The notes beneath the pieces are model-generated. The model was not told where the DNA came from and did no database searches. It saw only the letters and a program-made list of their open reading frames with translations. Of a stretch of DNA of 64,000 bases, positions 35,828 through 45,663 are shown piece by piece. Source of the DNA: Bacteroidota bacterium (GTDB lineage Bacteria; Bacteroidota; Bacteroidia; Chitinophagales; LD1); assembly GCA_018267365.1 (NCBI GenBank), contig JAFDYQ010000017.1:18664-82663 (forward strand), in the 5' to 3' direction. Each line of letters begins with the position of its first letter. Position 1 is the stretch's first letter. Position numbers and translations under genes: made by a program.

Positions 35828-38800
35828 GTGAAAATTTACCGATTACTCCTGATATTATTTATTGTATCATGTAGCTGGACTACACTACGAGCACAGTGTA
35901 GTTTTCAATCACAATTTAGTATCAGTTACAACACTCAAAATAATTCTAACATAGACACTCTTCGCGCATCTTTAAGCGGATTTGCCACAAGACCAGTATA
36001 CCATTGGTCGGTAGATGGGACACAGTTGGCAGACTCTAGCTATTTTGCGCTCGCACAGTTGCTACCAGGCACACGGGTAGTGTGTCTGTGGGTAGTCGAT
36101 AGCAGTGGCTGCTTTTCTGATGTGTGTGATACAATCACCGTACCTAACAATGCCTGCGGCAATCTATCCGTCAGCATTTATGATACGGCCTACTATGGGC
36201 ATCCTGCCTATCAGACCTATGTATCCGGACCCAATCCCGGCCACTACACATATAGCTGGAACGATGGTGAGGCTACCTACCTGATCAACCCTGGCGTGGC
36301 AGGCCAGACATACTGTGTCACAGTGACAGATACTATCAGCCACTGTACGGCTTCGGCCTGCCAGACATATTGTACTATGTCTGCCAATGTTAGAGATTCC
36401 ATCTCGTCGTCTTTCAATCTTTATACAGCATACCCCTTGAGCGGCACCCCACCCTATCGCTACTATTGGAATGGCAATACCAGTGGGGGTAACTCTTATG
36501 CGGTGAGTAATACAGCTACTGTAGCCTACCTTGTGATCGTCTCTGCCAATGGCTGTTACTTCATCGATACGCTGACTCCGCACACCTGTCATCTGACCGA
36601 CACCGTTACCTCCACTCATGATGCTTTCAACCATTATGCCTTTGTAGCCAACACTGCCAACGGCACAGCGCCTCTCTCCTACACCTGGACCATCAATGGC
36701 TATACCGCTCCCGGCGCACAAAGCAACACGCTATCTGATTCTCTCGCTCAGGGTACCTATGTGATCTGCTCTGATGTCAGGGATGCAAATTTTTGCACAG
36801 CCCGCAGCTGTGATACTCTAGTGGTCACCGCTCCTTTGCAGTGCCATCTCACAGCAGATCTCCGTGATACAATGATAGGAGGCGCAGCATATGTCTGGTC
36901 CTATGCCCATGACACTACTGCCGGCGCAAATAGCTTCTCATTCAATTGGTCCTCCGGCCATATCCACCACCTCGACAGCATCATCTCCGGCGTCCACGAT
37001 TATTGTGTGACCATCACTGATAATATAGGCTGCTCTGCATCCTCCTGCCTCAACACCTGCACGCTGTCCGGAGCTGCCACCACCACTGCCTCGGGCAACG
37101 GCTGGAACCAACAGGCTACAGTGTCCGGGGCAGTAGGTGCGGTACACTACCATTGGAGTAGTGGAGATACCGTCGCAAATTTCTATACCAGCACCCGCGG
37201 TGTGTATCATGTCACTGTCACTGATAGTAGCGGCTGCTCCATAGTCCTCACAGATACCGCCGGCTCCGCCTGCTACTTCTCCGGTGCGCTATCCGTATAC
37301 ACCAATCTATCGAACCGCGTTGTTCTCCAGGCTTCGGTCTATAATAATCATGGAACTGTCCACTACCAGTGGTCCGGCGGCAGCCCTGATGGCCATCTGG
37401 ACACGATTGCCAGCTCCGGCACCTATTGTGTCGTAGCTACGGATAGTATAGGCTGCGCCGTTACGCTTTGCGATAGCTTTGTCGTAGGCTGCCACCTGGT
37501 AGGGAGTGTCACAGATAGCTTCACTGGCAATGCCTACATGCTCACCGCGCATGCAGATAGTGGCAATGCACCATATACTTTCTACTGGGGCGATCCGGGT
37601 ATACCTAATTCGATCACAGCATTGGCATCTACCAATGGGCTCCATTGCGTGACTATACGCGATCACAGCGGCTGCTCCACCCAGGCCTGTGACTCTATTT
37701 ACATCCCTTGCAATTTGACCGTCTCTATCGTGGACTCAAACTACGGATCCTATCATATCCTCCGTGCGACCAAAGCCGGCGGAGCCCTGACATACTGGCA
37801 GCTATATACCTGGACTACACCATCAGGCACGGTACACGGATCTACGCTCATAGCCCAGACATCAGGCACCTACTGCGTACAGGTCAGAGATACTAACGGA
37901 TGTACAGCCTCTACTTGTGATACCGTTCATACCGGCTGCAACCTCAGCGTAGCTACTACCTATAGCTGGAATAGTTCGGGTGTATACACCTTCACACCGA
38001 CCAGCATATCTGGCGGCTCGGGCTCATACGGGTATACATGGACACTGGATGGACAGTACATAGGCAGTGGCTATTCTGCTACCTACACCGTACCCGCCGG
38101 TATCCACACCGCTTGTCTCTCTGTTTATGACTCCGTGACGAATTGTATAGACTCAGCCTGCAATACCTTCCAGTCCAGCGGACCTAACTGCCACTTTGCA
38201 GCATCTATCACGCACTCTGTGACCGGCTCAGTGGCCGTACTCACAGCCCATGCCTCCGGATCGCATGGTCCGCTCACATACTACTGGCCTGCGGGTAGCA
38301 CGAGCGCCATACTCACTGCCACGCAGTCCGGTACTTATTGCGTCACCATCACTGATAGTGCAGGCTGTACCGCTACCGCCTGTGACACCCTCCACCTGAG
38401 TAGCTGTAACCTTCACACAACTTACACTTCGACCCATACAGGTAGTGTTTATATATTCACAGGGGCATCCACCGGTGCCCAAGGCCCTGTGACCTATCAG
38501 TGGCGTGTAGACGGTGGCACCCTGGCTACCGGCTCTCCTTATACCGCCACCCTTGCTGCAGGTACTCATTCTGTATGTATGTTTGCGCGTGATTCCCCCC
38601 TTTGTCGTGACTCGCTTTGCCAGACGTTCACTGTGACGGGGGCCGGCTGCTCTATCGGAGGCTATATCAAGGACTCTGTGGTACACCACACTTTTGTAGG
38701 TACATCTCACTACTATGTACCGGTCATAGTCAATGGTACTGCCCCTTATACTTACCATTGGAGCAACGGCAGCACCGGCTCCTATGTATATGCGGGTTTC

Positions 38801-40564
38801 TGGCAGGCTACCTTCAATGGTACCGTCACAGTGACAGATGCCGCAGGCTGCTCTGCGGTCCTGCACATGAATAGCGCTTATGTAGATACCTTCTGCGGCA
38901 ATGTGTTCAATGACCTCAATGGCAATGGCGTGCAAAACGCCGGGGAGAATGGCGTAGCGGGCCAGATCGTCTACCTGTACTCCGGCAGTACAGTGATCGC
39001 CACTGCTACTACAGATATCTATGGCCACTACGCCATACCTGTACATCCCGGTACTTATACCATACAGTACACAGCAGGCAGCAGCTATGCTGTCACTATA
39101 CCGCTGGGTACCAGTACCCTGCCCAATCATGCCCAGTATGGTCCATTTACCATATCAAGCAATGCCAATAATTACTGCGGTTACAACTTTGGTATACGCA
39201 ATACCAATGTAACTATCACAGGCTATGTCTATCTCGATGCCAATAACAATGGCGTCTTTGACGCAGGTGAGACTCCCGTGGCCAATCAGACCATACATGT
39301 CGGTCCTCACTATGCTATTACAAACTCGCTGGGCTTTTACTCATATATAGGTGCCTCAGGTAGCTATGCTATCACCTACATGCCATCCGGTGTGTACAGC
39401 GCATATACCTCCACACCATCCAGCTACTCTGTCAATGCATCTACGCCGGGTACCGTCTACGGAGGCAATAACTTTGGCCTGCAGCAGACCTCTACCGCCT
39501 GCAATATTGCCACGACCATCATCCCTATCACTACCGTCACTGCCGGCTATCCATCCTGGTACTATGTATATGTATCCAACTATGGTACCAATGTAGCCAA
39601 TGGCAACATGACCTTCTACTACGACCCGGCTCTGACCTTTGACCACGCCAGCCCGACCGCAGCTTCCGTCAATGCTGCCGCTCACTCGGCTACATTTGTG
39701 TATGCCGGGTTGCAACCGGGCACCTACACCCAGTTCCTTGTATATTTTATGGCCAATACAAACGTCACTGTAGGTCAGTCTACCTTTGAGATGGCTACCG
39801 CTACGGACAACTGTATAGAGAGCAATTTTGCAGACAATACAGATACGCTGCATCAGATAGCCACAGGCTCATGGGATCCAAACGCTAAGACTGTGACGCC
39901 TGCCGGCGAAGGGACGCAGGGCTTCATCAGGGCTGCTCAGGAGCTACGCTACACGCTAAACTTCCAGAATACCGGTACCGCACCGGCGGTGAATATCGTA
40001 CTGCGCGATAGTATACCGGCTGCACTGGATCCTTCTACTATCCGCGTGCTGGGCTCGAGCCATCCTGGCTATGTAGTACAGGTAGAGGGCAGGGAGCTGG
40101 TCTGTCGCTACTCTCAGATCATGCTGCCTGATAGTTTTGACAACGAGGCTCAGAGCCATGGCTACTTCAGCTTTGCTATCAGCCCTGCGGCTGGTATAGC
40201 AGATGGTACACAGATACAAAATACCGCCTCTATATACTTTGACTATAATGATGCCGTAGTGACCAATACCACACTCAACACCATAGACTACACCCTATCT
40301 GTGAAAGATGTAGCAGGCGGCGCTACCATTACCGTACAGCCTAATCCATTCAGCGATCATACTACCATCCGCGTCACGGGTGCAGATATGCATGACGCTA
40401 CACTGGATGTCTACAATTCACTCGGTCAGATAGTGGGCAGTGCCACACCATCGGCAGACGGTGTATTCCCCCTGCAGCGCGGCGGTCTCAGTGCGGGTAT
40501 CTATAGCTATCATATCCACCAGTCTGGCCGCTCCATAGGCAGTGGCAAGCTGGTGATAGAATAA
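35828..40564 (+). CDS. Giant Cys-rich T9SS adhesin-like surface protein
   Basis: A 1578-residue protein starting at a GTG, with a signal peptide ending TLRAQ. Residues ~25-1018 hold about a dozen ~80-residue PKD/SprB-like repeats; most carry a cysteine pattern S-G-T-Y-C-V-T-I-T-D-S-x-G-C-x-A-x-x-C-D-T, implying stabilising disulfides. Two SdrD-B-like domains (~1020-1210, GNVFNDLNGNGVQNAGE and VYLDANNNGVFDAGE) follow, then a CARDB/DUF11-like region, the DUF7619-type segment (GSWDPNAKTV) and a T9SS sorting domain (QPNPFSDHTTI). It is probably a surface adhesin or matrix protein. A strong terminator follows. Confidence 0.87.
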   Translation: MKIYRLLLILFIVSCSWTTLRAQCSFQSQFSISYNTQNNSNIDTLRASLSGFATRPVYHWSVDGTQLADSSYFALAQLLPGTRVVCLWVVDSSGCFSDVCDTITVPNNACGNLSVSIYDTAYYGHPAYQTYVSGPNPGHYTYSWNDGEATYLINPGVAGQTYCVTVTDTISHCTASACQTYCTMSANVRDSISSSFNLYTAYPLSGTPPYRYYWNGNTSGGNSYAVSNTATVAYLVIVSANGCYFIDTLTPHTCHLTDTVTSTHDAFNHYAFVANTANGTAPLSYTWTINGYTAPGAQSNTLSDSLAQGTYVICSDVRDANFCTARSCDTLVVTAPLQCHLTADLRDTMIGGAAYVWSYAHDTTAGANSFSFNWSSGHIHHLDSIISGVHDYCVTITDNIGCSASSCLNTCTLSGAATTTASGNGWNQQATVSGAVGAVHYHWSSGDTVANFYTSTRGVYHVTVTDSSGCSIVLTDTAGSACYFSGALSVYTNLSNRVVLQASVYNNHGTVHYQWSGGSPDGHLDTIASSGTYCVVATDSIGCAVTLCDSFVVGCHLVGSVTDSFTGNAYMLTAHADSGNAPYTFYWGDPGIPNSITALASTNGLHCVTIRDHSGCSTQACDSIYIPCNLTVSIVDSNYGSYHILRATKAGGALTYWQLYTWTTPSGTVHGSTLIAQTSGTYCVQVRDTNGCTASTCDTVHTGCNLSVATTYSWNSSGVYTFTPTSISGGSGSYGYTWTLDGQYIGSGYSATYTVPAGIHTACLSVYDSVTNCIDSACNTFQSSGPNCHFAASITHSVTGSVAVLTAHASGSHGPLTYYWPAGSTSAILTATQSGTYCVTITDSAGCTATACDTLHLSSCNLHTTYTSTHTGSVYIFTGASTGAQGPVTYQWRVDGGTLATGSPYTATLAAGTHSVCMFARDSPLCRDSLCQTFTVTGAGCSIGGYIKDSVVHHTFVGTSHYYVPVIVNGTAPYTYHWSNGSTGSYVYAGFWQATFNGTVTVTDAAGCSAVLHMNSAYVDTFCGNVFNDLNGNGVQNAGENGVAGQIVYLYSGSTVIATATTDIYGHYAIPVHPGTYTIQYTAGSSYAVTIPLGTSTLPNHAQYGPFTISSNANNYCGYNFGIRNTNVTITGYVYLDANNNGVFDAGETPVANQTIHVGPHYAITNSLGFYSYIGASGSYAITYMPSGVYSAYTSTPSSYSVNASTPGTVYGGNNFGLQQTSTACNIATTIIPITTVTAGYPSWYYVYVSNYGTNVANGNMTFYYDPALTFDHASPTAASVNAAAHSATFVYAGLQPGTYTQFLVYFMANTNVTVGQSTFEMATATDNCIESNFADNTDTLHQIATGSWDPNAKTVTPAGEGTQGFIRAAQELRYTLNFQNTGTAPAVNIVLRDSIPAALDPSTIRVLGSSHPGYVVQVEGRELVCRYSQIMLPDSFDNEAQSHGYFSFAISPAAGIADGTQIQNTASIYFDYNDAVVTNTTLNTIDYTLSVKDVAGGATITVQPNPFSDHTTIRVTGADMHDATLDVYNSLGQIVGSATPSADGVFPLQRGGLSAGIYSYHIHQSGRSIGSGKLVIE

Positions 40565-40586
40565 GCATACTCTCTGTGAAAACGCG

Positions 40587-40614
40587 AGGGCGGGCCTTAT
40601 GTCCCGCCCTTTTT
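40587..40614 (+). terminator. Intrinsic terminator after the giant adhesin gene
   Basis: GGGCGGG (40588-40594) and CCCGCCC (40603-40609) form a perfect 7-bp GC stem, extended by A-T, with an 8-nt loop and a T5 run. It lies 23 bp past the stop. Confidence 0.9.
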
Positions 40615-40673
40615 ATTTGTCACCATAGAATATATTTTGCTGTGCTGCGTCTATATCTGAAATAAACGTATAG

Positions 40674-41504
40674 ATGAAGAAGGTAATACTCATCACGGGT
40701 GCCTCATCGGGCATAGGTCTCGCAGCTGCCAGGCTATTAGCAAAGGAAGGGCACACCGTCTACGCCGCAGCTCGCCGCGTAGAGCGCATGAAGGAACTGG
40801 AGTCAGACGGAGTCAGACTTATAGCCATGGACGTCACAGACGATGCCTCCATGATAGGCGGGGTAAAGGCGATCACTGACCGTGAGCAGCGTATAGATGT
40901 GCTGGTCAATAATGCCGGCTACGGTAGCTATGGCGCGCTGGAAGACGTACCTATCAGCGAGGCGAAGTACCAGTTTGAGGTCAATATCTTTGGCCTCGCG
41001 CGCCTCACGCAGCTGGTACTGCCACACATGCGGTCGCAGCGCTCGGGCCGCATCATCAATATCTCCTCCATAGGTGGCCGCATAGGGGAGCCGCATGGCG
41101 CCTGGTATCACGCTACCAAGTTTGCTGTAGAGGGGCTCAGTGATAGCCTGCGCATGGAGCTGAAAGAATTTGGCATAGATGTGATAGTCATACAGCCCGG
41201 CGCTATCAAGACAGAGTGGACAGAGATAGCCCGCCAGCACATGCTCAAAACCTCCGGCGAAACGGCCTACCGTGAGCTGACACAGGCCCATGCCCGCATG
41301 TTTGAGAGTGCTGATGACCAGGGTTCTGATCCTATGGTGATAGCAAAGGTGATCTCCAAGGCTATCAACCGCCGCCATCCGCAGACCCGCTACGCCGCCG
41401 GTATGGGAGCCAAACCCATCCTCTTCCTGCGCAGCATTCTTTCTGACAAAATGTTTGACAGGCTTGTTCTGTTTGGCATTCGCACACAGGGCAAAGCTAA
41501 GTAA
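40674..41504 (+). CDS. SDR family oxidoreductase
   Basis: A 276-residue classical short-chain dehydrogenase: TGASSGIG at the NAD(P) site, NNAG in VLVNNAGYGSYG, and catalytic Ser/Tyr/Lys in ISSIGGRIG ... YHATKFAVEGL. Arg residues after the glycine motif (YAAARRVERM) favour NADP. The C-terminus (PKTRY-like stretch, here PQTRYAAGMGAKPILFLR) is typical of the DltE/retinol-dehydrogenase-like branch of the family. The substrate is unknown. It converges with the next gene. Confidence 0.9.
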   Translation: MKKVILITGASSGIGLAAARLLAKEGHTVYAAARRVERMKELESDGVRLIAMDVTDDASMIGGVKAITDREQRIDVLVNNAGYGSYGALEDVPISEAKYQFEVNIFGLARLTQLVLPHMRSQRSGRIINISSIGGRIGEPHGAWYHATKFAVEGLSDSLRMELKEFGIDVIVIQPGAIKTEWTEIARQHMLKTSGETAYRELTQAHARMFESADDQGSDPMVIAKVISKAINRRHPQTRYAAGMGAKPILFLRSILSDKMFDRLVLFGIRTQGKAK

Positions 41505-41542
41505 CGCTGCCATGAGGGAGGTAGCGCAGTAAAGTCTGATAA

Positions 41543-42538
41543 CTACTTTACCTTGCCAAGCCGGATATGTTCCATGATTTGTGTTTGCTTCTCCAAAGTC
41601 GGTAGATCGCTGCTCATCATGGCGACATGAAAGATCAGACCCTGATCTCCGTCGGGGTGTATTTTCAACTCCCTGTCTATCATCTTTTCAGTAGTGATAT
41701 CAAATTGCAGCCACTGGATCTTTTTTCCCAGAAAGGTACCATCTACTTTATGGCCATCCTTCTCATTCATATTAAAGTCGAGATACACACTGTGTGGATG
41801 GTCACCTATGTATATAAACATATCTGACCAGCCGGCCTCGCCGAGCGGGCTATAGTGATGGAACCGTATGACCTGAAAATCATATTGCTGGTCTACAGAA
41901 TAGCTATAGTCCTGCGGCAGGTCTGCTATCATCTGTCTGTCCATATCTATCAGTGGGATTGTATCCTTATGGGGAGTCAGAGATACCTTGCGCGTACCGG
42001 CTGCCAGCGTAGCATATATTCTTTCAGTGAGTTTCCTGAAGCTCTTTAGTTGAGGGTAGGCGCTGGCATTGATGTATGCTGACACCTGCAGCAGCGTATG
42101 GTCTGACGTCCGCACCAGTAGCCTGCCTATGAGTGTCTGGTCAGATGAGTCTGGCCGCTCCGGGCTGGATAGCACGGCTATCAAACCATCTTTGTCCATT
42201 ATCTTTTTTGTAGCTACCTGATGAGGCGCATTGGCAGCCTGTATTTTTGCCAGCATATCATCTCCGGCTACCGTATATATCTCCTGCGCAAAAAATACCA
42301 GTCGCATATCACCAGTGTCCATCATGATCCGCGTTTCCTCATTGATATTAGGATCGGGGGCCATGATATCTACCGGCCTCGCTACATTGCGTGCCCCTGA
42401 GGGAAAAGTCAGGAACACTCTTTCGTTTAGTATAGACTGCTTATTATCCAGCGGGAGCAGAGAGACGTCTTGCGCCTCAGAGCGTATGGCGGTACAAAAG
42501 ACCGATAGGGCCATTAGTAGACCGGAGATCGTTTTCAT
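41543..42538 (-). CDS. Exported hypothetical protein
   Basis: A 331-residue protein with a signal peptide (1-22, ending RSEAQ). No recognised family. The mature part alternates beta strands and helices, and the region FLTFPSGARNV...IMAPDPNINEETRIMMDTGDMRLVF looks like a conserved domain opening. It is probably periplasmic. A near-consensus -7 box (CATTTTTG on the minus strand, 42560-42567) lies upstream. Function unknown. Confidence 0.6.
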   Translation of the reverse strand: MKTISGLLMALSVFCTAIRSEAQDVSLLPLDNKQSILNERVFLTFPSGARNVARPVDIMAPDPNINEETRIMMDTGDMRLVFFAQEIYTVAGDDMLAKIQAANAPHQVATKKIMDKDGLIAVLSSPERPDSSDQTLIGRLLVRTSDHTLLQVSAYINASAYPQLKSFRKLTERIYATLAAGTRKVSLTPHKDTIPLIDMDRQMIADLPQDYSYSVDQQYDFQVIRFHHYSPLGEAGWSDMFIYIGDHPHSVYLDFNMNEKDGHKVDGTFLGKKIQWLQFDITTEKMIDRELKIHPDGDQGLIFHVAMMSSDLPTLEKQTQIMEHIRLGKVK

Positions 42539-42602
42539 ACAGAGAGTTTATCACCGGCAAAAATGAGATAAATAATTGATTTGATAGCTGTCGCCTCTTG
42601 GA

Positions 42603-43499
42603 TCAGTTACTCGCCGGATCCAGCCTGTAGTTCTTTGCACCCCAGCTGCCTTTGTGCAGGTACAGGATGGTGGAGTCCGTAGTATGTGCTACGATGCTGT
42701 CACTCTCCTCAGATAGCGGTGCAGCCAGGCGGTGGCTGATGTAGATCGTGTCTGCCCTGCCTGTGGTATCTGACGGATAGTAAAACTCACAGTAGTCTCC
42801 GTACCCGCTATCGGTACTGGTCACAGAGCGGTGTATGACCTCTGCTTTACCATTGCCGTAGGCCAGTATCAGGTGCCACTGCGGATAGCCACAGGCCGGG
42901 TAGCCGGCATTTAGCTCATAGACATGTACATGATCCGAGAGGCGCACGTGCCCTACCTCTGTCAGATCCATGTCACTGGCCACCGTATCGCGCAGGTCTG
43001 CCAGTGCGCCCGCAGCACTTACAAAACGCACAAGCAGCGGATTGACAGGTACCTCGGTCAGCGTGTCTCTCACGTAGCGCTCATAGCCATAGAGGATCAG
43101 ATCGGGTCTGCCATCATTATCAAAATCACTCTGTAGACCATATCCCAGTGAGGTACCTCTCATATAACCCAGCCTCCCCTGCCACGACACAGGATAAAAC
43201 TGATGCGTAAAATATCGCCCGAAATCATCTTTGGTCACCTCCAGTGGTGTAGCCAGTGGCAGCACAGTATCGAGGTAAAGCCGGCCACCGCGCAGTGTAT
43301 AGAGAGGTGCAGCGGTATCCAGCACATAGGCTGTATCTGTCTGCTTGTTACTTCCTTCTCGTTCTACCCATAGTGTCAGGCTATCTACCTGCACCGAATC
43401 TGCAAAGTGGTAGGACTGCTCTCCATGGCTACTATGCCGCGGCTGACAGCCGGATAAAAACAGTGCTACTACCACACCAAAACCAAGGATGTTTTTCAT
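42603..43499 (-). CDS. Lipoprotein, hypothetical
   Basis: A 298-residue protein with a type II signal peptide: the lipobox LSGC places the acylated Cys at residue 18. The mature part contains SDFDNDGRPDLILYG, an FG-GAP/EF-hand-like calcium-binding loop, and an SH3-like stretch. It is likely outer-membrane or periplasmic facing. It lies 26 bp downstream of the BKACE gene on the same strand and may be cotranscribed. Function unknown. Confidence 0.65.
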   Translation of the reverse strand: MKNILGFGVVVALFLSGCQPRHSSHGEQSYHFADSVQVDSLTLWVEREGSNKQTDTAYVLDTAAPLYTLRGGRLYLDTVLPLATPLEVTKDDFGRYFTHQFYPVSWQGRLGYMRGTSLGYGLQSDFDNDGRPDLILYGYERYVRDTLTEVPVNPLLVRFVSAAGALADLRDTVASDMDLTEVGHVRLSDHVHVYELNAGYPACGYPQWHLILAYGNGKAEVIHRSVTSTDSGYGDYCEFYYPSDTTGRADTIYISHRLAAPLSEESDSIVAHTTDSTILYLHKGSWGAKNYRLDPASN

Positions 43500-43525
43500 G
43501 CTATGAAGATCCGAAATGCACGTGC

Positions 43526-44386
43526 TTAATTCGACAGCGGCTTATTGAGTATCGCTCTGGCCTCGGATATGCTTGCCACCTCCTTGCCCAGCATCCTTAC
43601 CAGGCCCGCGGCAGCCTCTATCAGCTCGCCATTGCTCTTGGCCATTTCTCCTGATGGCAGGTAGAAGTTATCCTCCAGCCCTGCGCGGATATTCCCATCT
43701 ATGGTGATCGCAGCGGCTATAGCCTGCCATTGCTTGCGGCCTATGCCTATCACCTGCCAGTTGCTACCCGGCGGTACAGAGCCTGCCTGGTGCAGCAGGT
43801 TGCGTGTAGAGATGGGTATGCCGCCCAGTACCCCCATCACAAAGCTGAAGAAGTATGGTTTTTGCAAAAGCCCCATATCTATCAGCGGATTTGCATTATT
43901 GATATGGCCATTATCAAAGACCTCCATCTCCGGCACAGTGCCGGCCTCTTTCATTTTCTCCAGATAGAACTTGATATCACCAAATGGATTTTGGAAAACG
44001 AAGTCGTGGTAAAACTCCTTTGTCTTAGACGAGTAGATACCGTAGTTCATAGAGCCCATATTCAGCGCGGCCATATCAGGCTTCAGCGCTGTGATGTGAT
44101 GGATACGCTCCTCGCGGCTCAGGCCCACGGCACCGGTGCTATAGTTGATGATCACATCAGGGCAGAGCTTGCGCACCTCTATGCCTATCTGGCGGTAGGT
44201 CTCTATATCATAGGCTGGCAGGCCATCATTCTGGCGTGCGTGTATGTGCAGGATACTGGCACCCGCATCTACGGCGCGTTTGCCCTCGGCGGCTATTTCC
44301 TGTGGTGTGTATGGTATGTACGGACACTGCTCCCTGCGGGCCAGCACTCCTGTCAGAGATGCTGTGATGATGACTTTATTGGCCAT
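43526..44386 (-). CDS. BKACE family (DUF849) beta-keto acid cleavage enzyme
   Basis: About 286 residues from the ATG at 44386 (MANKVIITASLTG); the longer frame to 44443 lacks family residues. Hallmarks are ITASLTG, the Zn-site pair in ILHIHARQNDG, INYSTGAVG and LNMGSMNYG. The family condenses a beta-keto acid with acetyl-CoA to give an acyl-CoA and acetoacetate (the lysine fermentation enzyme Kce is the prototype). Nearby enoyl-CoA hydratase and OYE genes suggest CoA-linked catabolism, but the substrate is open. Confidence 0.88.
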   Translation of the reverse strand: MANKVIITASLTGVLARREQCPYIPYTPQEIAAEGKRAVDAGASILHIHARQNDGLPAYDIETYRQIGIEVRKLCPDVIINYSTGAVGLSREERIHHITALKPDMAALNMGSMNYGIYSSKTKEFYHDFVFQNPFGDIKFYLEKMKEAGTVPEMEVFDNGHINNANPLIDMGLLQKPYFFSFVMGVLGGIPISTRNLLHQAGSVPPGSNWQVIGIGRKQWQAIAAAITIDGNIRAGLEDNFYLPSGEMAKSNGELIEAAAGLVRMLGKEVASISEARAILNKPLSN

Positions 44387-44473
44387 GATAGTCTGTGTAT
44401 TTAGTTGATAGCATGAAAATATAGTTTCCCCGAATATCTGCATAGAAGTTCAACCAATGCAGTATAACAGCTA

Positions 44474-44932
44474 TTAAGCTACCATTTCAGCTGTGAGCAT
44501 TTTGATCCGGCTCAGCTCACTGTTATACTGCACATGTAGCGAAAACCCGTCAAACAAGTATTTATCCCATGGAGGAATTGAACCATAAAAAATATGCGCT
44601 TCGCCTTCTCCGCCACCACTACGGTGAGGCTGGCCGAGAAGCTTACGCACATCCGTAATGGACATCGAGAAATCAAGTGATAAAGGCAGCAAATCGGAGA
44701 AAGCCTTTCTATCTTCAGATTCTTCCGAGAAGAAAAAGATCGCTTTGCAGACAAGTTCATCTGTGAGCTTTAATTCAATTCCCTTCCCATGGCTGCTAAC
44801 GGAAAATGAATCTTCATAACCAGACACCTCCATGCCTATGAAATAATTCCTGTAGACCTCATTGTGTCGTAGCTCAGAATAGGCTCGACCCAAAAATATC
44901 AGGCAATCCTCTGCTGAGAATTCCATGGACAA
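44474..44932 (-). CDS. AT-rich hypothetical protein, immunity-protein-like
   Basis: A 152-residue cytoplasmic protein (or 150 from Met3). No certain family. The segment SITDVRKLLGQPHRSGGGE...WDKYLFDGFSLHVQYN has the L-G-x-P-x-x-S-G-G and W-x-x-Y-x-x-x-x-x-x-L-H-x-x-Y pattern seen in small immunity-type proteins. It starts 2 nt after the stop of the lipoprotein gene, so it is translationally coupled. Codon use is visibly more A/T-rich than in the neighbours, which suggests recent acquisition. Confidence 0.55.
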   Translation of the reverse strand: MSMEFSAEDCLIFLGRAYSELRHNEVYRNYFIGMEVSGYEDSFSVSSHGKGIELKLTDELVCKAIFFFSEESEDRKAFSDLLPLSLDFSMSITDVRKLLGQPHRSGGGEGEAHIFYGSIPPWDKYLFDGFSLHVQYNSELSRIKMLTAEMVA

Positions 44933-44934
44933 TA

Positions 44935-45543
44935 CTAAAAATGGTAATCTATCAGCTCCGCACCAAACCTTCGCTTGGCACCAGCCGGGCCCACATAGTT
45001 GTAGCCTTGGTACACCACGCCGATATTGCGCGATACCTGCAGGTGCTGGCGGATCGTGTCATCGTATTGACGGCGCGTGCGGGAGATATCCCACACCCAG
45101 TAGTCCTGCCCTTGCACCTTCACATCCAGCTGATATGGCAGGACTGTGATGGCATCACTGTCTGTAGTCACCCAGCTATCACCCGCACTGAATGGCAGCT
45201 TGATATCAAAGTTGCCCAGCTTGCCCGCCGCAGAGGAGAAAGCCCACTGCATATCAGACACTGTGAGTGTCCCTGAGTCTATAGCCAGGCCGGTATCTAC
45301 CACATAGCAGAAGGCACTATAACCGGTACCGCCGGCAGTCACAGAGGCGACACTCAGCGTGAGTGTATCGGTATGATTGCGCACGGAGTCGCGCACCAGA
45401 TATCGCCACCAGCTGCCCGCACTCACCACAGGCACATCTGCCTGCGCATATACCGGCTCATGATAGGTAGACTTGCTGCATGACGCTACGGCCAGAAGCC
45501 CGAGCGCCAGCGCAATAGAAAGATAGAGTGAGGTGTGCTTCAT
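44935..45543 (-). CDS. Lipoprotein, hypothetical
   Basis: A 202-residue protein with signal peptide II: LLAVASC gives lipidation at Cys22. The mature part is a beta-rich sequence with many Asp/Thr/Ser. No family recognised. The stop is 2 nt before the start of the AT-rich gene, giving a two-gene unit. Confidence 0.6.
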   Translation of the reverse strand: MKHTSLYLSIALALGLLAVASCSKSTYHEPVYAQADVPVVSAGSWWRYLVRDSVRNHTDTLTLSVASVTAGGTGYSAFCYVVDTGLAIDSGTLTVSDMQWAFSSAAGKLGNFDIKLPFSAGDSWVTTDSDAITVLPYQLDVKVQGQDYWVWDISRTRRQYDDTIRQHLQVSRNIGVVYQGYNYVGPAGAKRRFGAELIDYHF

Positions 45544-45663
45544 GTAAGATATCTATGGCAATAAAGATAAAAAAGTCAAACTATAACAGAAATGGAAGCA
45601 GTACTCCAAAACCGTTTGCCGTCAGGCAAATCATAAATCAACAATCACCAATCAAAAATCGAT

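Noticed and set aside
38228..39130. A 300-codon minus-strand open frame inside the giant adhesin gene
   Set aside because: It is the antisense shadow of a repeat-rich coding region with strong codon bias; its translation has no recognisable domain and the sense frame is clearly the gene.
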